Assembly (NCBI GenBank): GCA_017560255.1
Contig: JAFYOI010000055.1
Span: 248,001 to 312,000, forward strand
Direction: 5' to 3'
DNA length: 64,000 bases
Origin: Clostridia bacterium
GTDB lineage: Bacteria > Bacillota > Clostridia > Oscillospirales > Acutalibacteraceae
Each line of letters starts with the position of its first letter. Position 1 is the stretch's first letter. The position numbers and the translations under genes were made by a program. Under the pieces are notes generated by a model. That model was not told the DNA's origin. It saw nothing but the letters and a program-made list of their open reading frames with translations, and did not search any database. Shown piece after piece: positions 19,001 through 27,810 of the stretch.

Positions 19001-21873
19001 TCGGAGATTTCCTCAACAGTATATTCAGTACCTGCAGGCAGTTCCGCCAACCAAAAAGTCTGGTCTTTCTTAAGTTCAAATTCATAAACACCATTTACAA
19101 AAGTAACCGTCGTTGGCTCATCAGTAGGAGTTTTATCAAGAGGTGTTATCCAACTGTCAAAACTACCACTGACATCAGCAGTGATACGGAATTTAAACGT
19201 ATCAGAAGTGCCCGTTTCAAAAATATCAACTGTTTTGGAAATCTTTATTCCCGTAGCAGGAGTTATGCCCAACAAACCGTTATTTCCCAAATTCATATCA
19301 ACATAAATGATATTGTTAGATTCGGTAATATAGGGATGGAACACCATATGCGCAGACGAAGTTGCGTTAATTTCTTTCTGCTCATCATACATCTGAAGTT
19401 CACGTGCAGGCGTTCCTTTCGGTACTACCCACGCACCTGTCTGATTGTCAAGAGTTTTAAAATCGACCTGCCATCCGTTCTCTTTGGCAACACGGATTGA
19501 TGTTGACGACATCTTTTCATAGAGGAATACAGGTTTATCCTCTCCCTCTTTGAAAATATAACGGCGGTGATAATACTCACCATTTTCATCGAGTACTTCA
19601 TCGTTACCCACAAGAACGTAACTATCTCCGACTTTCTTATGGACGGCAGAATCAAATGCAAAATAGAAACGTTCATTTTCTTTATTCGGTGTAAATTTTG
19701 CATTGGCAGTAATATGTTCGTCGTGAGTCAATGCATCAATATCAAAATAATTGTTCCAGAAAAGTCTGGTGTATCCATCTGACGCTATGTGCTCGTCAGA
19801 CGTGATGTTGGTAATATTAAACTCGTTAAAATCAGAACGAATACCGGTTTCGTAAACAAGTCTGATTGGAGAGACTTCCTCCACGTTATCAACAGTAATA
19901 CGTACGTTAGTTGCCGTATCAACGTTTATACCATCGAGGGTAATCATATAAGTAATCATCGGCACAAGTGCAGCGGGTATTTTCCATGAAACTGTCTGAA
20001 TTCCCGTTGCGATATCAGTTCTGACTTGCACTGACATATACATCATATCCGAATTCTTTATACTTCCGGTTGTTTCGCCGAGAAAACCGTACGATTTAAT
20101 CTTGTAAACTGCGTTTGCGGGAACAGATTCATTTGAGTTTTCGTCCCAATGCTTGATAAAAGTACCGTCTCTGGTTGCGTACCAACCAATATAATTTGAC
20201 CACTTTACCAATTCTCCGTCATCATCAATTTCGTAGCAAAGTTGTCCGGATTCAAACGCTGATTTTACAAGTTGCTGAGCAGTTGCGGTATCTGCTATCG
20301 AAAGCCTTGTTTTTACCGCCCTTATAAATTCATCACCAAGAGAAGTCGGATTTTCAGGTGTGCCTAATCCATTTGATGAACTATCTGCAAGTTTTGATGC
20401 CATCATACGTCCATCAAAAAGTGCATCACCAAAAAGAATACCGGTGATATTCTTTACTTCCATATATTCGCCCAATATGTCAGTAAACTCAACATAACCT
20501 GAAAAATCAGGGCTTCCACCCTCAAGATAAGTTGGATAATATCGGGACTGTATGATTATCTCTTCAACAATATCTCTGAATGCTTCTGCAAGCCCATCAT
20601 TCGTTGCAGAGAAATATTCGTTAACATACGATTTACTCGTTGCATACGAATTCTTTGTAACACTGACGTTAATATATGACGTGGAGGACGTGCTACGGCT
20701 CTTTACGCGTACCTGCATATTGGTAGTATCAGAGTCTTTATACGTCGCCCATAAACTATCAGTTATTGTTGAATCATCGGGATTGAGTACGCTGTATGCA
20801 ACATCACCTGAAGAAACAGAATTAGGATTATTGTCTTTAGAAATATTGAAGCCAAGAGTATAGAAAAGACTTCTTCCAGCGCCATTTTCACTCCTTACCT
20901 GATATTTATTCTCAATGCGGTTTTTAATATAAGAAGCGGTAAGCTGAACAAGAAATCCTTGGCCCGCCGTAATTGAAGAATCGTTACCGTTTCCGACGTC
21001 GGCACCATAAGCCGTCTGATAACCCGAACCATAGGAAGAATTTTCAACATCATAAAATTTTGACGTGCCGAGTGTGGGCGCACCGTCGGACATAAGTACA
21101 ACGATCGGCAAACGATATTCCCCACTCTGCCAGTTATCTTCTCCGATAACAATTTCAGAATCGGGAACTTCACTAAACATTTTCCACGCTTCCCACAAAC
21201 CCGCCTGAATATAGGTTGCGCCGCCGTGGGATTTCTGTCCAAAAGACGTACCATGTTTTGTGCCACTAACGTCACTGTCAACAGATACAACTCCGTTTCG
21301 ATAACTTATGTAATTGCCGTTTCTGTCCGCTGTGGAATAGCGGTCGATGGGCATAAGTCTTGTAACTGCATTAGAATATCCTCTGTTGGAACTACTGCCC
21401 GAATAGAGAACAACACCAACACGGTTATTATTGTTTGTTTCGTTGAGAGTCCTTATTGCATTGTTAGTAGCCTCAACAAGTTGGCGCACGTTACTTTCAG
21501 TCATTGAATTTGAAAGATCGAGAATAATTACTGTATCAGTGGGAATGGTTGAATACCCTACAACCTCCTTGTTTGTTGCAATCGCTGATAAAACAGTAAG
21601 AAAATTCTCATCATCGTTCGTCATCACAATATTGTCGTTACCCAGTTGAGCAGCATCAATAACAACCGATTTGTCGGTCCATACGCCACCTGCGTTGGTT
21701 GTATCAAGATTGTCAAGATCAAAATATTTTTTCCAACCATCCATTGTATTTGCATCAACAACGCGATTATAGTATGGATTTTCATTACTCGGCTCAGCAG
21801 ATACAACCATAGGTATGCATGATACGAGTAAAAGCATACTCAAAAATAAACTAACTACTCTTTTAACAAACAT
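16060..21873 (-). CDS. Wall-anchored giant adhesin: vWA domain plus eight isopeptide-type repeats
   Basis: A 1937-residue surface protein. Residues 1-26 are a signal peptide ending in VSA. A von Willebrand A domain (about 113-445) carries the MIDAS start D-L-S-N-S at 119-123. A long middle region (about 450-870) is unassigned. Two Cna-B-like modules (about 875-995 and 1000-1116) and six FctA/Spy0128-like pilin modules (about 1125-1253, 1260-1382, 1388-1510, 1515-1632, 1640-1776, 1782-1895) follow; each keeps a Lys, a Glu and a terminal Asn suited to an intramolecular Lys-Asn isopeptide bond. The C terminus has IPDTG (1900-1904), a membrane helix and RKRR, a sortase sorting signal with Ile in place of Leu. 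It probably acts as an adhesin or minor/tip pilin. It lies 15 bases after the tetR stop, with an AAGGGGGC ribosome site. No sortase is in the window. Confidence 0.9.
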   Translation of the reverse strand: MFVKRVVSLFLSMLLLVSCIPMVVSAEPSNENPYYNRVVDANTMDGWKKYFDLDNLDTTNAGGVWTDKSVVIDAAQLGNDNIVMTNDDENFLTVLSAIATNKEVVGYSTIPTDTVIILDLSNSMTESNVRQLVEATNNAIRTLNETNNNNRVGVVLYSGSSSNRGYSNAVTRLMPIDRYSTADRNGNYISYRNGVVSVDSDVSGTKHGTSFGQKSHGGATYIQAGLWEAWKMFSEVPDSEIVIGEDNWQSGEYRLPIVVLMSDGAPTLGTSKFYDVENSSYGSGYQTAYGADVGNGNDSSITAGQGFLVQLTASYIKNRIENKYQVRSENGAGRSLFYTLGFNISKDNNPNSVSSGDVAYSVLNPDDSTITDSLWATYKDSDTTNMQVRVKSRSTSSTSYINVSVTKNSYATSKSYVNEYFSATNDGLAEAFRDIVEEIIIQSRYYPTYLEGGSPDFSGYVEFTDILGEYMEVKNITGILFGDALFDGRMMASKLADSSSNGLGTPENPTSLGDEFIRAVKTRLSIADTATAQQLVKSAFESGQLCYEIDDDGELVKWSNYIGWYATRDGTFIKHWDENSNESVPANAVYKIKSYGFLGETTGSIKNSDMMYMSVQVRTDIATGIQTVSWKIPAALVPMITYMITLDGINVDTATNVRITVDNVEEVSPIRLVYETGIRSDFNEFNITNITSDEHIASDGYTRLFWNNYFDIDALTHDEHITANAKFTPNKENERFYFAFDSAVHKKVGDSYVLVGNDEVLDENGEYYHRRYIFKEGEDKPVFLYEKMSSTSIRVAKENGWQVDFKTLDNQTGAWVVPKGTPARELQMYDEQKEINATSSAHMVFHPYITESNNIIYVDMNLGNNGLLGITPATGIKISKTVDIFETGTSDTFKFRITADVSGSFDSWITPLDKTPTDEPTTVTFVNGVYEFELKKDQTFWLAELPAGTEYTVEEISDNEEYKVKSVHVNGKATGKIASGTVARYLIDDVDFVNTAVGEGNLVITKKVVDANGNTVDVNDNIEFTIEGTLTDSDNNYVSGTFDTTSGKLTVGQDGKFIVKLSDGESFVIHGIPEETHYTVTEIDVPTGFEFNANESDLSGVIDAAIHNQAVIVNNYAPTGANGGEVYVLVEKEISGGRTQWLDGESYTFVLEQVGQSSRVIATRTITSSDVDKNFICALTPERYSKAGTYYYRIIEQSGNQGGVTYDTAERRFSVVVADADMDGTLNIVSVNNLMNTVVSDRWLVTAHFNNVYNPAGSATATINIRKEMLGNHSLSGYQFALYDADPSANVEFDEVVRSTVTDAYGNAVVTLNYSPADVGNTYTYYLAELNMGETIENVKYSQTVYRVTITVTDNLDGTISADMVVYDLPVGESVPVFINEYVPSASDFVTISGKKEIDGDRVLNADEFEFGIMAVTENAPMPSELTVKNKADGSFAFPSIEFSDENKGNTYEYLVYEISDVVIGGFEYDMTVYTVTVAVTDNGDQTITASVVINNGTDTVDNIVFINSYDANDAEVVFEGTKILTGKAMRTGEFEFVLKALTLNAPMPISDTVTNTANGNFGFGKITFNKAGTYVYEITEKDGGIETYVYDRSVYVITVTVTDNSHGVLFAETTMKKNNMDSTEIVFRNSYIFTAISCDIYENFGGKKTLDGRELVADEFEFMLINARNGEQIGESVRNDADGYFVLPNVSLSVAGIYHFKIVEVAGDEKGITYDTSSFHIRIEVAQDESGALTVIDRQLYKGVVSKQEVGGVLTEVTTYENITETGAIEFNNVYKVEDTADIVIEGTKILEGRNIEQGEFEFELYDADNIKLETVSNEADGSFKFSDISVSDASEYVYTVLEVQGDDQDITYDASVYTVTAIVTDNLDGTFGVEYNYLKGEDGVDAITFLNVYKDPSIPDTGDNTNICLWVALWFVSGAAIFGLVLYNRKRRFAE

Positions 21874-21888
21874 ATTTCTGCCCCCTTA

Positions 21889-22593
21889 TTAATCCCCATA
21901 TCCTCTGAGCAGTGAAAGCAGTGCTTGCTCATTGGATTCATTGACGTATTTCTTGAAATCACTCAAAATTTTACGTCCAATCGATCTATAGTCCATAGAT
22001 AAAACCTTGTCCGCTTTTGACTTTCGTATTTCTTTAGGCACATTATAAATAGCAAGAATACAGTTTATTGCACCGGATATCCTCATTTCGAGCGACACGT
22101 TTTCGCCCGTATTAACAAACGTAGCGTATTCGATGCCGGAAACTACTATTCCTGCTTCAGCATAATCTTCTTCATCCCATTTTGAGCAATATTCTTTGAA
22201 CACTTTTTTTGCTCTTATTACATCATTTTTTCGTATAATTGAAAGACACATAGGACTCGTATAGGAAGAAATAAAAAAGTCCTTAGCCGCCTCGTTTTCA
22301 TCACAAGTAGCCGCTATTGTTGCAATTTCAAGACAAATAGCCATCACTGAACTCAATCCGTCTTCCACCTCTGCCTCCAACAACTCCCACTGAAACTTGC
22401 ACAGCATATTGACAAGTTCTGCCAACATATGCTCTTTTGAAGGATAATGAAACGTAAGATTACCCGGGCTCATGCCAAGTTCCTTGGCAATAGCCCGAAC
22501 CTGTGTTTTATCATAACCTTTTTCTATAAAATTCCTTGTTGCCACACGTATAATCTCAAGTTTTGTCAACTCACATCGGTTAATTCTTGCCAT
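21889..22593 (-). CDS. TetR/AcrR family transcriptional regulator
   Basis: A 234-residue regulator. The N-terminal 50 residues form the TetR helix-turn-helix: EIIRVATRNFIEKGYDKTQ, then VRAIAKELGMSPGNLTFHY. The remaining 180 residues are the variable ligand and dimer domain. It is the first gene of a two-gene unit with the adhesin, from which it is separated by only 15 bases. A perfect 14-base palindrome inside its own promoter (22645-22658) suggests autorepression and therefore control of the adhesin. The inducer is unknown. Confidence 0.88.
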   Translation of the reverse strand: MARINRCELTKLEIIRVATRNFIEKGYDKTQVRAIAKELGMSPGNLTFHYPSKEHMLAELVNMLCKFQWELLEAEVEDGLSSVMAICLEIATIAATCDENEAAKDFFISSYTSPMCLSIIRKNDVIRAKKVFKEYCSKWDEEDYAEAGIVVSGIEYATFVNTGENVSLEMRISGAINCILAIYNVPKEIRKSKADKVLSMDYRSIGRKILSDFKKYVNESNEQALLSLLRGYGD

Positions 22594-22640
22594 AGGCTCA
22601 AACTCCTTATGTAGATTTTTAAAAAGATTTCATATATTTT

Positions 22641-22669
22641 ATTTTAGTACGCGTACTATTCGTTGTCAA
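22641..22669 (-). promoter_or_regulatory. Sigma-A promoter of the tetR-adhesin unit
   Basis: Perfect TTGACA (22669-22664) and TAAAAT (22646-22641) on the minus strand with a 17-base spacer. The candidate operator fills most of the spacer and touches the -10. Confidence 0.8.
22645..22658. promoter_or_regulatory. Candidate TetR operator, 14-base perfect palindrome
   Basis: TAGTACGCGTACTA is a perfect inverted repeat placed between the -35 and -10 of the tetR promoter. Bound repressor would block RNA polymerase. That the adjacent TetR protein binds it is inferred from position, symmetry and typical TetR autoregulation. Confidence 0.7.
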
Positions 22670-22690
22670 TAGTCTTAAAAAATTTTTCCA

Positions 22691-22726
22691 AATAAAAACG
22701 GTGCAACTGTAATAAGTCGCACCGTT
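22691..22726 (-). terminator. Terminator after tyrS
   Basis: An 8 bp GC-rich stem (22719-22726 with 22697-22704) with a partly paired 14-base loop and a T-rich end on the minus strand. It ends the dxs-to-tyrS operon before the tetR promoter. Confidence 0.75.
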
Positions 22727-22734
22727 AAATTATG

Positions 22735-23964
22735 TTATTTTACAACAACCTTATGGTAAATTTTCTTACCTTTCTTGATTATAGCATAACCATCAGCAAA
22801 GTCATCAAATGTGAGTTTTGCGTTGACACTTTCAACCTTCTTGTCGTTTACAGCAACACCGCCCTGATCAACAAGACGTCTTGCCTCACTCTTTGAAGGA
22901 AGAAGTTTTGTCATAGTCAGAACATCAAGAATCGAAATTCCATCCTCTGCAAAAGCATCCTTGGAAATCTCAGTTGTAGGCATATTTTCAGTGTTTGTAC
23001 CTGCCTCAAAAATAGCCTTAGCAGCCGCCTGAGCCTTATCTGCCTCCTCCTGACCGTGAATGAGTTTTGTAACCTCGTAAGCAAGAAGCGCTTTAACCTT
23101 ATTGAGTTCGCTTCCTTGCAAGGATTCATACTGTTTAATCTCATCAATCGGCACAAAAGTGAGCATTTTGAGGCAACGGATTACGTCGGCATCGTCAACG
23201 TTTCTCCAATACTGATAGAAATCGTAAGGGCTTGTTTTTTTAGGATCAAGCCACACAGCACCCTTCTCTGTCTTGCCCATTTTTCTACCATCGCTTGTCT
23301 GCAAGAGTGCGAAAGTCATACCATACGCTTCTTTTTGCTCAGTCTTACGGATAAGTTCAACACCACCGATGATGTTGCTCCACTGGTCGTCGCCACCAAG
23401 TTCAAGAATACAACCATATTTTCTGTTAAGAACAAGAAAATCGTAACTCTGCATAATCATATAGTTCATTTCAAAGAAGGAAAGTCCCCTCTCCAATCTC
23501 TGTTTATAACATTCAGCAGCAAGCATTCTGTTTACAGAGAAGTGAACACCGATTTCACGCATAAAATTGATATAATTAAGATTAAGAAGCCAATCTCCGT
23601 TATTAACCATAAGAGCCTTGCCATCAGAGAAGTCAACAAGTCTTGACATCTGCTTTTTGAAGCACTCAATGTTATGGTCAATATCCTCTTTTGTGAGCAT
23701 CTTTCTCATATCGGTTTTACCTGACGGGTCACCAATCATACCCGTTCCGCCGCCAAACAGAGCAATCGGCACGTGACCTGCTTTCTGCAAATGGGACATT
23801 ACCATTACCTGAACAAAATGGCCAACGTGCAGGCTGTCTGCGGTCGGGTCAAAACCAATATAGAAATGCACCTTCTCTTTTGTTTCAAGAAGTTCTTTAA
23901 TCTTCTCCTCATTTGTAAGTTGGGCAATCATACCCCTCGCTTTAAGTTCCTCAAATACACTCAT
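22735..23964 (-). CDS. tyrS: Tyrosyl-tRNA synthetase
   Basis: A 409-residue class I synthetase that charges tRNA-Tyr. The HIGH-type motif is HVGH in DSLHVGHFV, the KMSKS-type motif is KMGKT, and an S4 RNA-binding domain occupies about the last 65 residues. The start at 23964 ([12 protein letters not shown]) has GGAGGA upstream and shares one base with the recN stop; an in-frame ATG at 23979 overlaps recN and the ribosome site. No T-box leader is possible here because it is transcribed behind recN. Confidence 0.96.
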   Translation of the reverse strand: MSVFEELKARGMIAQLTNEEKIKELLETKEKVHFYIGFDPTADSLHVGHFVQVMVMSHLQKAGHVPIALFGGGTGMIGDPSGKTDMRKMLTKEDIDHNIECFKKQMSRLVDFSDGKALMVNNGDWLLNLNYINFMREIGVHFSVNRMLAAECYKQRLERGLSFFEMNYMIMQSYDFLVLNRKYGCILELGGDDQWSNIIGGVELIRKTEQKEAYGMTFALLQTSDGRKMGKTEKGAVWLDPKKTSPYDFYQYWRNVDDADVIRCLKMLTFVPIDEIKQYESLQGSELNKVKALLAYEVTKLIHGQEEADKAQAAAKAIFEAGTNTENMPTTEISKDAFAEDGISILDVLTMTKLLPSKSEARRLVDQGGVAVNDKKVESVNAKLTFDDFADGYAIIKKGKKIYHKVVVK

Positions 23965-25637
23965 TACTGATTCCTCCATTTTTTATTACTGCTGCGCAAA
24001 ATTTCCTCTGCATTTTTCAGCATTAATTCTGTTATATTCATACCGCCCAAAATTCTTGCGATTTCACGCTTTCTGCCCTCAAAATCAAGAGTTTTGACGG
24101 TTGTGTACGTTCTTAAATCCCTTACCTCTTTTTCAATTAATAGGTGAAAATCCGCAAAAGCGGCTATCTGTGACAAATGTGTAACGCAGAGCACCTGCCT
24201 ATGAGATGCAAGTTCTTGAAGTTTAAGACCGATTTTCTGTGCTGCACGACCACTTACACCTGCATCAACCTCATCAAAAATCAAAGTGTCGACACTATCG
24301 TGTGCAACCAACACGTTCTTTATAGCCAACATTATTCTAGACAGTTCACCGCCGCTTGCAATTTTTGACAAAGGTTTCGGTGTCTCGCCCATATTTGTTG
24401 AAATCAAAAATTCAATATTATCAATGCCATCGGGGGTAAAATTGCCCGTTGTGTTGCTAACGTAAAAATCAACGTCAGGCATATCTAAAAACTGCAGTTC
24501 ATTTTTTATCTTCTGACAAAGCAATTTACCCGCACCCTCGCGGTCAGCGGAAAGTTCAAACGCAAGTCTTTCCGTTTCCGCTCTCAAGCGTTCATACTCA
24601 TCACTGAGTTCCTGAGCACGTTGGTGCGAATTTATAATTGCATCCAATTCTTTTTCTGCATTCGCAAGATAATCAAGCATATCCTGCTCCGTTGCGCCAT
24701 ATTTCGAACTGAGTTTTGAGAGAAGTTCAAGCCTGCTTTCAATATTATCCACATCTTGCTCGTTAAAGTCAAGAGTTGAAATAATATCTCTTATCTCATC
24801 GCTGCAATTTTCCAGACGATAATATAAATCATTAAGTTCGGCATCAACTTTTTGCAGTTGCTCGGTTTGAGAAGAAATACCACCCAAATCGCGCACCGCT
24901 TGGGACAAAAATGAAGTTGCGGAAACCTCGCCCTTAATCGCACGGTAAGCGGAATTGAGTTTTGAAATCATCTTTCCTGCATTAGCATATATCCTTGCTT
25001 TCTCGGTTAATGCTTCACGCTCACCAACTTTTATATCCGCTTTCTGAAGTTCGTCAATCTGATACTTTAAAAGTTCAATCCTGCGTTCCCGACTTTCTTC
25101 ATCCATATTCAGCGCCTTTATCTGCTTACGCAACGCTTTTAATTTCTTATATGACTGACTGTATTTTTCAATCGAGGAATCGAGCATTCCGAAACTGTCA
25201 ACAAACCCTCTGTGAGCCGACGTATTTAAAAGTGCCTGCTCATCGTGCTGACCATAAATATTAACAAGAAATGGTGAAATTTCCTTTATCATTGACAACG
25301 TTGCCATCTGACCATTGATACGGCAAGTATTCTTTCCGTCAAGAGAAAGTTTACGCTGAATCAATATTTCGTCACCGTCGCACTCGATGCCCATTTCTTC
25401 AAGTTGTGCTTTCACTTGCTTGGAAACACCCGTAAACAATGCGCTGACAAACGCGCTGTTACTACCACTTCTTATAAGATCCCTTGAAGTGCGCTGACCA
25501 AGAACGGCGTAGATAGAATCTATAATAATAGATTTACCTGCACCCGTTTCACCGGTAAAAACTCCCATACCGAAATCAAAATCAATTTCAGCACGTTCAA
25601 TTACCGCTATGTTTTCTATAACAAGATTAGACAGCAT
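23964..25637 (-). CDS. recN: DNA repair protein RecN
   Basis: A 557-residue SMC-like ATPase that acts early in double-strand break repair. The N-terminal Walker A GETGAGKS is near residue 30, two long coiled-coil segments (about 150-230 and 260-370) flank the centre, and the C-terminal ABC signature [10 protein letters not shown] and Walker [14 protein letters not shown] are intact. It follows argR by 15 bases. The argR-recN pairing is conserved in Firmicutes. Confidence 0.96.
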   Translation of the reverse strand: MLSNLVIENIAVIERAEIDFDFGMGVFTGETGAGKSIIIDSIYAVLGQRTSRDLIRSGSNSAFVSALFTGVSKQVKAQLEEMGIECDGDEILIQRKLSLDGKNTCRINGQMATLSMIKEISPFLVNIYGQHDEQALLNTSAHRGFVDSFGMLDSSIEKYSQSYKKLKALRKQIKALNMDEESRERRIELLKYQIDELQKADIKVGEREALTEKARIYANAGKMISKLNSAYRAIKGEVSATSFLSQAVRDLGGISSQTEQLQKVDAELNDLYYRLENCSDEIRDIISTLDFNEQDVDNIESRLELLSKLSSKYGATEQDMLDYLANAEKELDAIINSHQRAQELSDEYERLRAETERLAFELSADREGAGKLLCQKIKNELQFLDMPDVDFYVSNTTGNFTPDGIDNIEFLISTNMGETPKPLSKIASGGELSRIMLAIKNVLVAHDSVDTLIFDEVDAGVSGRAAQKIGLKLQELASHRQVLCVTHLSQIAAFADFHLLIEKEVRDLRTYTTVKTLDFEGRKREIARILGGMNITELMLKNAEEILRSSNKKWRNQ

Positions 25638-25652
25638 AAACTTCTCCGAATT

Positions 25653-26096
25653 CTAATATTTTTTCAAATCACTTATCATTTTCATTGCCTGTTCTTCATT
25701 ACGGAAGAGAGCAAAAATTATATCATCGCCCGCTATTGTGCCGACGAGTCCATCCCAATGCATAGCATCTATAGCCGCACAAGCACCCTGCGCCATTCCG
25801 GAATAGCACTTAATAACGGCAATATTATTAGCATAGTCAGTGTTAACGATTGAACTTGACAAAATTGCCGCAAATTTTGAAGCGAAATCATTTGCATCCT
25901 TCTCGGGCAAACAGTATTTGTATTTACCCGCCGCGCTAAGACGCTTTATAATGCGAAGTTCTTTTATATCTCTTGAAACCGTTGCCTGAGTAACGTTAAA
26001 TCCTTCCGTCTTAAGTTTGCAAAGAAGTTCCTCTTGATTTTCAATGTCGTAAGTTTCAATAATTTCAATCACTTTCGCTTTTCTCTTACTTTTCAC
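25653..26096 (-). CDS. argR: Arginine repressor ArgR/AhrC
   Basis: A 147-residue hexameric arginine-dependent regulator. The N-terminal winged helix carries TQATVSRDIKEL (recognition helix), and the C-terminal oligomer and arginine-binding domain has GTIAGDDIIFALF. The start is the GTG at 26096, 8 bases after AGAAGGAG; an in-frame GTG at 26105 overlaps that site. No arginine genes are adjacent; the position before recN is the usual Firmicutes order. Confidence 0.94.
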   Translation of the reverse strand: MKSKRKAKVIEIIETYDIENQEELLCKLKTEGFNVTQATVSRDIKELRIIKRLSAAGKYKYCLPEKDANDFASKFAAILSSSIVNTDYANNIAVIKCYSGMAQGACAAIDAMHWDGLVGTIAGDDIIFALFRNEEQAMKMISDLKKY

Positions 26097-26110
26097 GACA
26101 ACCACTCCTT

Positions 26111-26965
26111 CTATTTATCACTTTCAAATTTTCTTTTCAAAACATCGTAGAAATCTTCCGACTTTATTCTTATAAATCCTGCATAGCAACTTGATTTCTT
26201 TACAGTCACCTTTTCGCCCTTATTGATACGTACCGCTTCCTCACCGTCAATAGTAAGGTAAAGTTCAGTATCGTTATCCTGCGTTTCCATAACTGTAATT
26301 TCAGCATCGGGACGAAAAATTACAGTACGTGCCGACAAAGAGTGTGGGCAAATCGGAGTCATAAGAAGGCACTCTATACGCGGATCAACAATCGGGCCAC
26401 CTGCCGACAAAGAATATGCCGTAGACCCCGTCTGCGTGGACACAATTATACCGTCGGTGAGATACGTGCTGACAAGAGTGCCGTTACAAAACGTGTTGAT
26501 ACTGCAAACTCTTGACAGTGAACCTCTTGACACAACCGCATCAATGAGTGAATAGTCTGAAAATACGACTTCATCACCGCGCATTATATCAACCTGCAGC
26601 ATCATCCTCTGTTCAACGTTATAATTGCCGTCGATAAGATTTTTAAGAAGGTGACACTCGTTATTTTCAAGGCCCGCCATAAATCCAAGACGTCCCGCAT
26701 TAATACCAAGTACGGGTTTAGCGTAAGCAAGTCCTTTCTTTGCAGCGTGAATTATCGTGCCATCTCCGCCTACACATATTATTGCTTCGCACTTTCTGAG
26801 TTCATCGTCACTCTTTGCAAACGTTATTCCCTCGCCGTGCAATTTATTAACATAATCACCGAAAACAATTACACGCGCGCCAAAAAGCACAAGATAGTCG
26901 ATAACCGTCTGTGCAACGTTGAGAGCATTTTTCTTTGTTTCATTCGGCATTACTGCAAAAATCAT
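26111..26965 (-). CDS. nadK: NAD kinase
   Basis: A 284-residue kinase that phosphorylates NAD to NADP. The hallmark GGDGT lies in ICVGGDGTIIHA, followed by GINAGRLGFMA and the substrate loop TQTGSTAYSLSAGGP. Its ATG shares one base with the tlyA stop, so the two are coupled. AGGAGA precedes the start. Confidence 0.96.
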   Translation of the reverse strand: MIFAVMPNETKKNALNVAQTVIDYLVLFGARVIVFGDYVNKLHGEGITFAKSDDELRKCEAIICVGGDGTIIHAAKKGLAYAKPVLGINAGRLGFMAGLENNECHLLKNLIDGNYNVEQRMMLQVDIMRGDEVVFSDYSLIDAVVSRGSLSRVCSINTFCNGTLVSTYLTDGIIVSTQTGSTAYSLSAGGPIVDPRIECLLMTPICPHSLSARTVIFRPDAEITVMETQDNDTELYLTIDGEEAVRINKGEKVTVKKSSCYAGFIRIKSEDFYDVLKRKFESDK

Positions 26966-27786
26966 TATTTACTTTCTCCTTTATCAAGAGAATTGTGGGC
27001 ATCATCAACTAATCCAACGATATATTCATCATCAAAAAAGAATTCCGATCTACCCTTGGTAATATACATTAAAAATTCAATATTTCCTTCAGGACCTTTT
27101 ATTGGGGAATAATCGAGCCCCAACACTTCAAAGCCATTGTTTATAGCATTTTCTGTAGCCTTGCGGATTACTGCCGTATGGGTTGATTTTTCACGTACAA
27201 CGCCTTTTTTTCCGACAAATTCACGACCCGCTTCAAACTGTGGTTTAACAAGGCATACCGCCTTTGCACCATCGTTCAGGAAATTAAACAACACGGGAAG
27301 AATTTTATCAAGTGAGATGAAGGAAACGTCAACACTTGCAAAATCAATCTTATCGGGCACCTGTTCCTCTGTTATATAACGGAAATTGGTACGTTCAAGA
27401 TTAATAACACGCTCATCACTTCGCAGTGACCACGCAAGCTGACCGTATCCAACGTCAACCGAGTACACTTTAATCGCACCATTTTGAAGCATGCAATCGG
27501 TAAAACCGCCAGTTGATGCGCCGACGTCCATACAAACGAGTCCATCAAGTGAAATTTCGAAACTGCTCATCGCTTTTTCAAGTTTATAGCCGCCCCTGCT
27601 CACGTATGCCATCTTTTTGCCGCGCAACTCTATAACGCTGTCCTCTTTAACAGTCATACCGACTTTATCGGCCTTTTGATTGTCAACATAAATCTGCCCC
27701 GACATAATCATCGCTTTCGCTTTTTCACGGCTATCAGCAAGACCAAGTTCGAAAACAGCAACGTCGAGCCTCTTTTTTTCTGCCAT
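26965..27786 (-). CDS. tlyA: TlyA family rRNA (cytidine-2'-O)-methyltransferase
   Basis: A 273-residue protein with an N-terminal S4 RNA-binding domain (about 4-65) and an FtsJ-like Rossmann methyltransferase domain whose SAM motif is DVGASTGGFTDC near residue 86. TlyA homologues methylate 16S and/or 23S rRNA; older annotations call them haemolysin A. The ATG at 27786 has GAGAGGG upstream; a TTG one codon earlier is the alternative. It lies in the dxs-tlyA-nadK-argR-recN order. Confidence 0.93.
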   Translation of the reverse strand: MAEKKRLDVAVFELGLADSREKAKAMIMSGQIYVDNQKADKVGMTVKEDSVIELRGKKMAYVSRGGYKLEKAMSSFEISLDGLVCMDVGASTGGFTDCMLQNGAIKVYSVDVGYGQLAWSLRSDERVINLERTNFRYITEEQVPDKIDFASVDVSFISLDKILPVLFNFLNDGAKAVCLVKPQFEAGREFVGKKGVVREKSTHTAVIRKATENAINNGFEVLGLDYSPIKGPEGNIEFLMYITKGRSEFFFDDEYIVGLVDDAHNSLDKGESK

Positions 27787-27810
27787 CAAATTACCCTCTC
27801 AGAATAGAAA

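Noticed and set aside
18406-19500. 364-codon plus-strand open frame inside the giant adhesin
   Set aside because: Composition is Asn/Arg/Ile/Cys-rich without domains, no ribosome site, and it mirrors the repeat-rich coding strand.
22670-22734. T-box leader for tyrS
   Set aside because: This region lies downstream of tyrS and is a simple terminator; the start of tyrS overlaps recN, leaving no leader.
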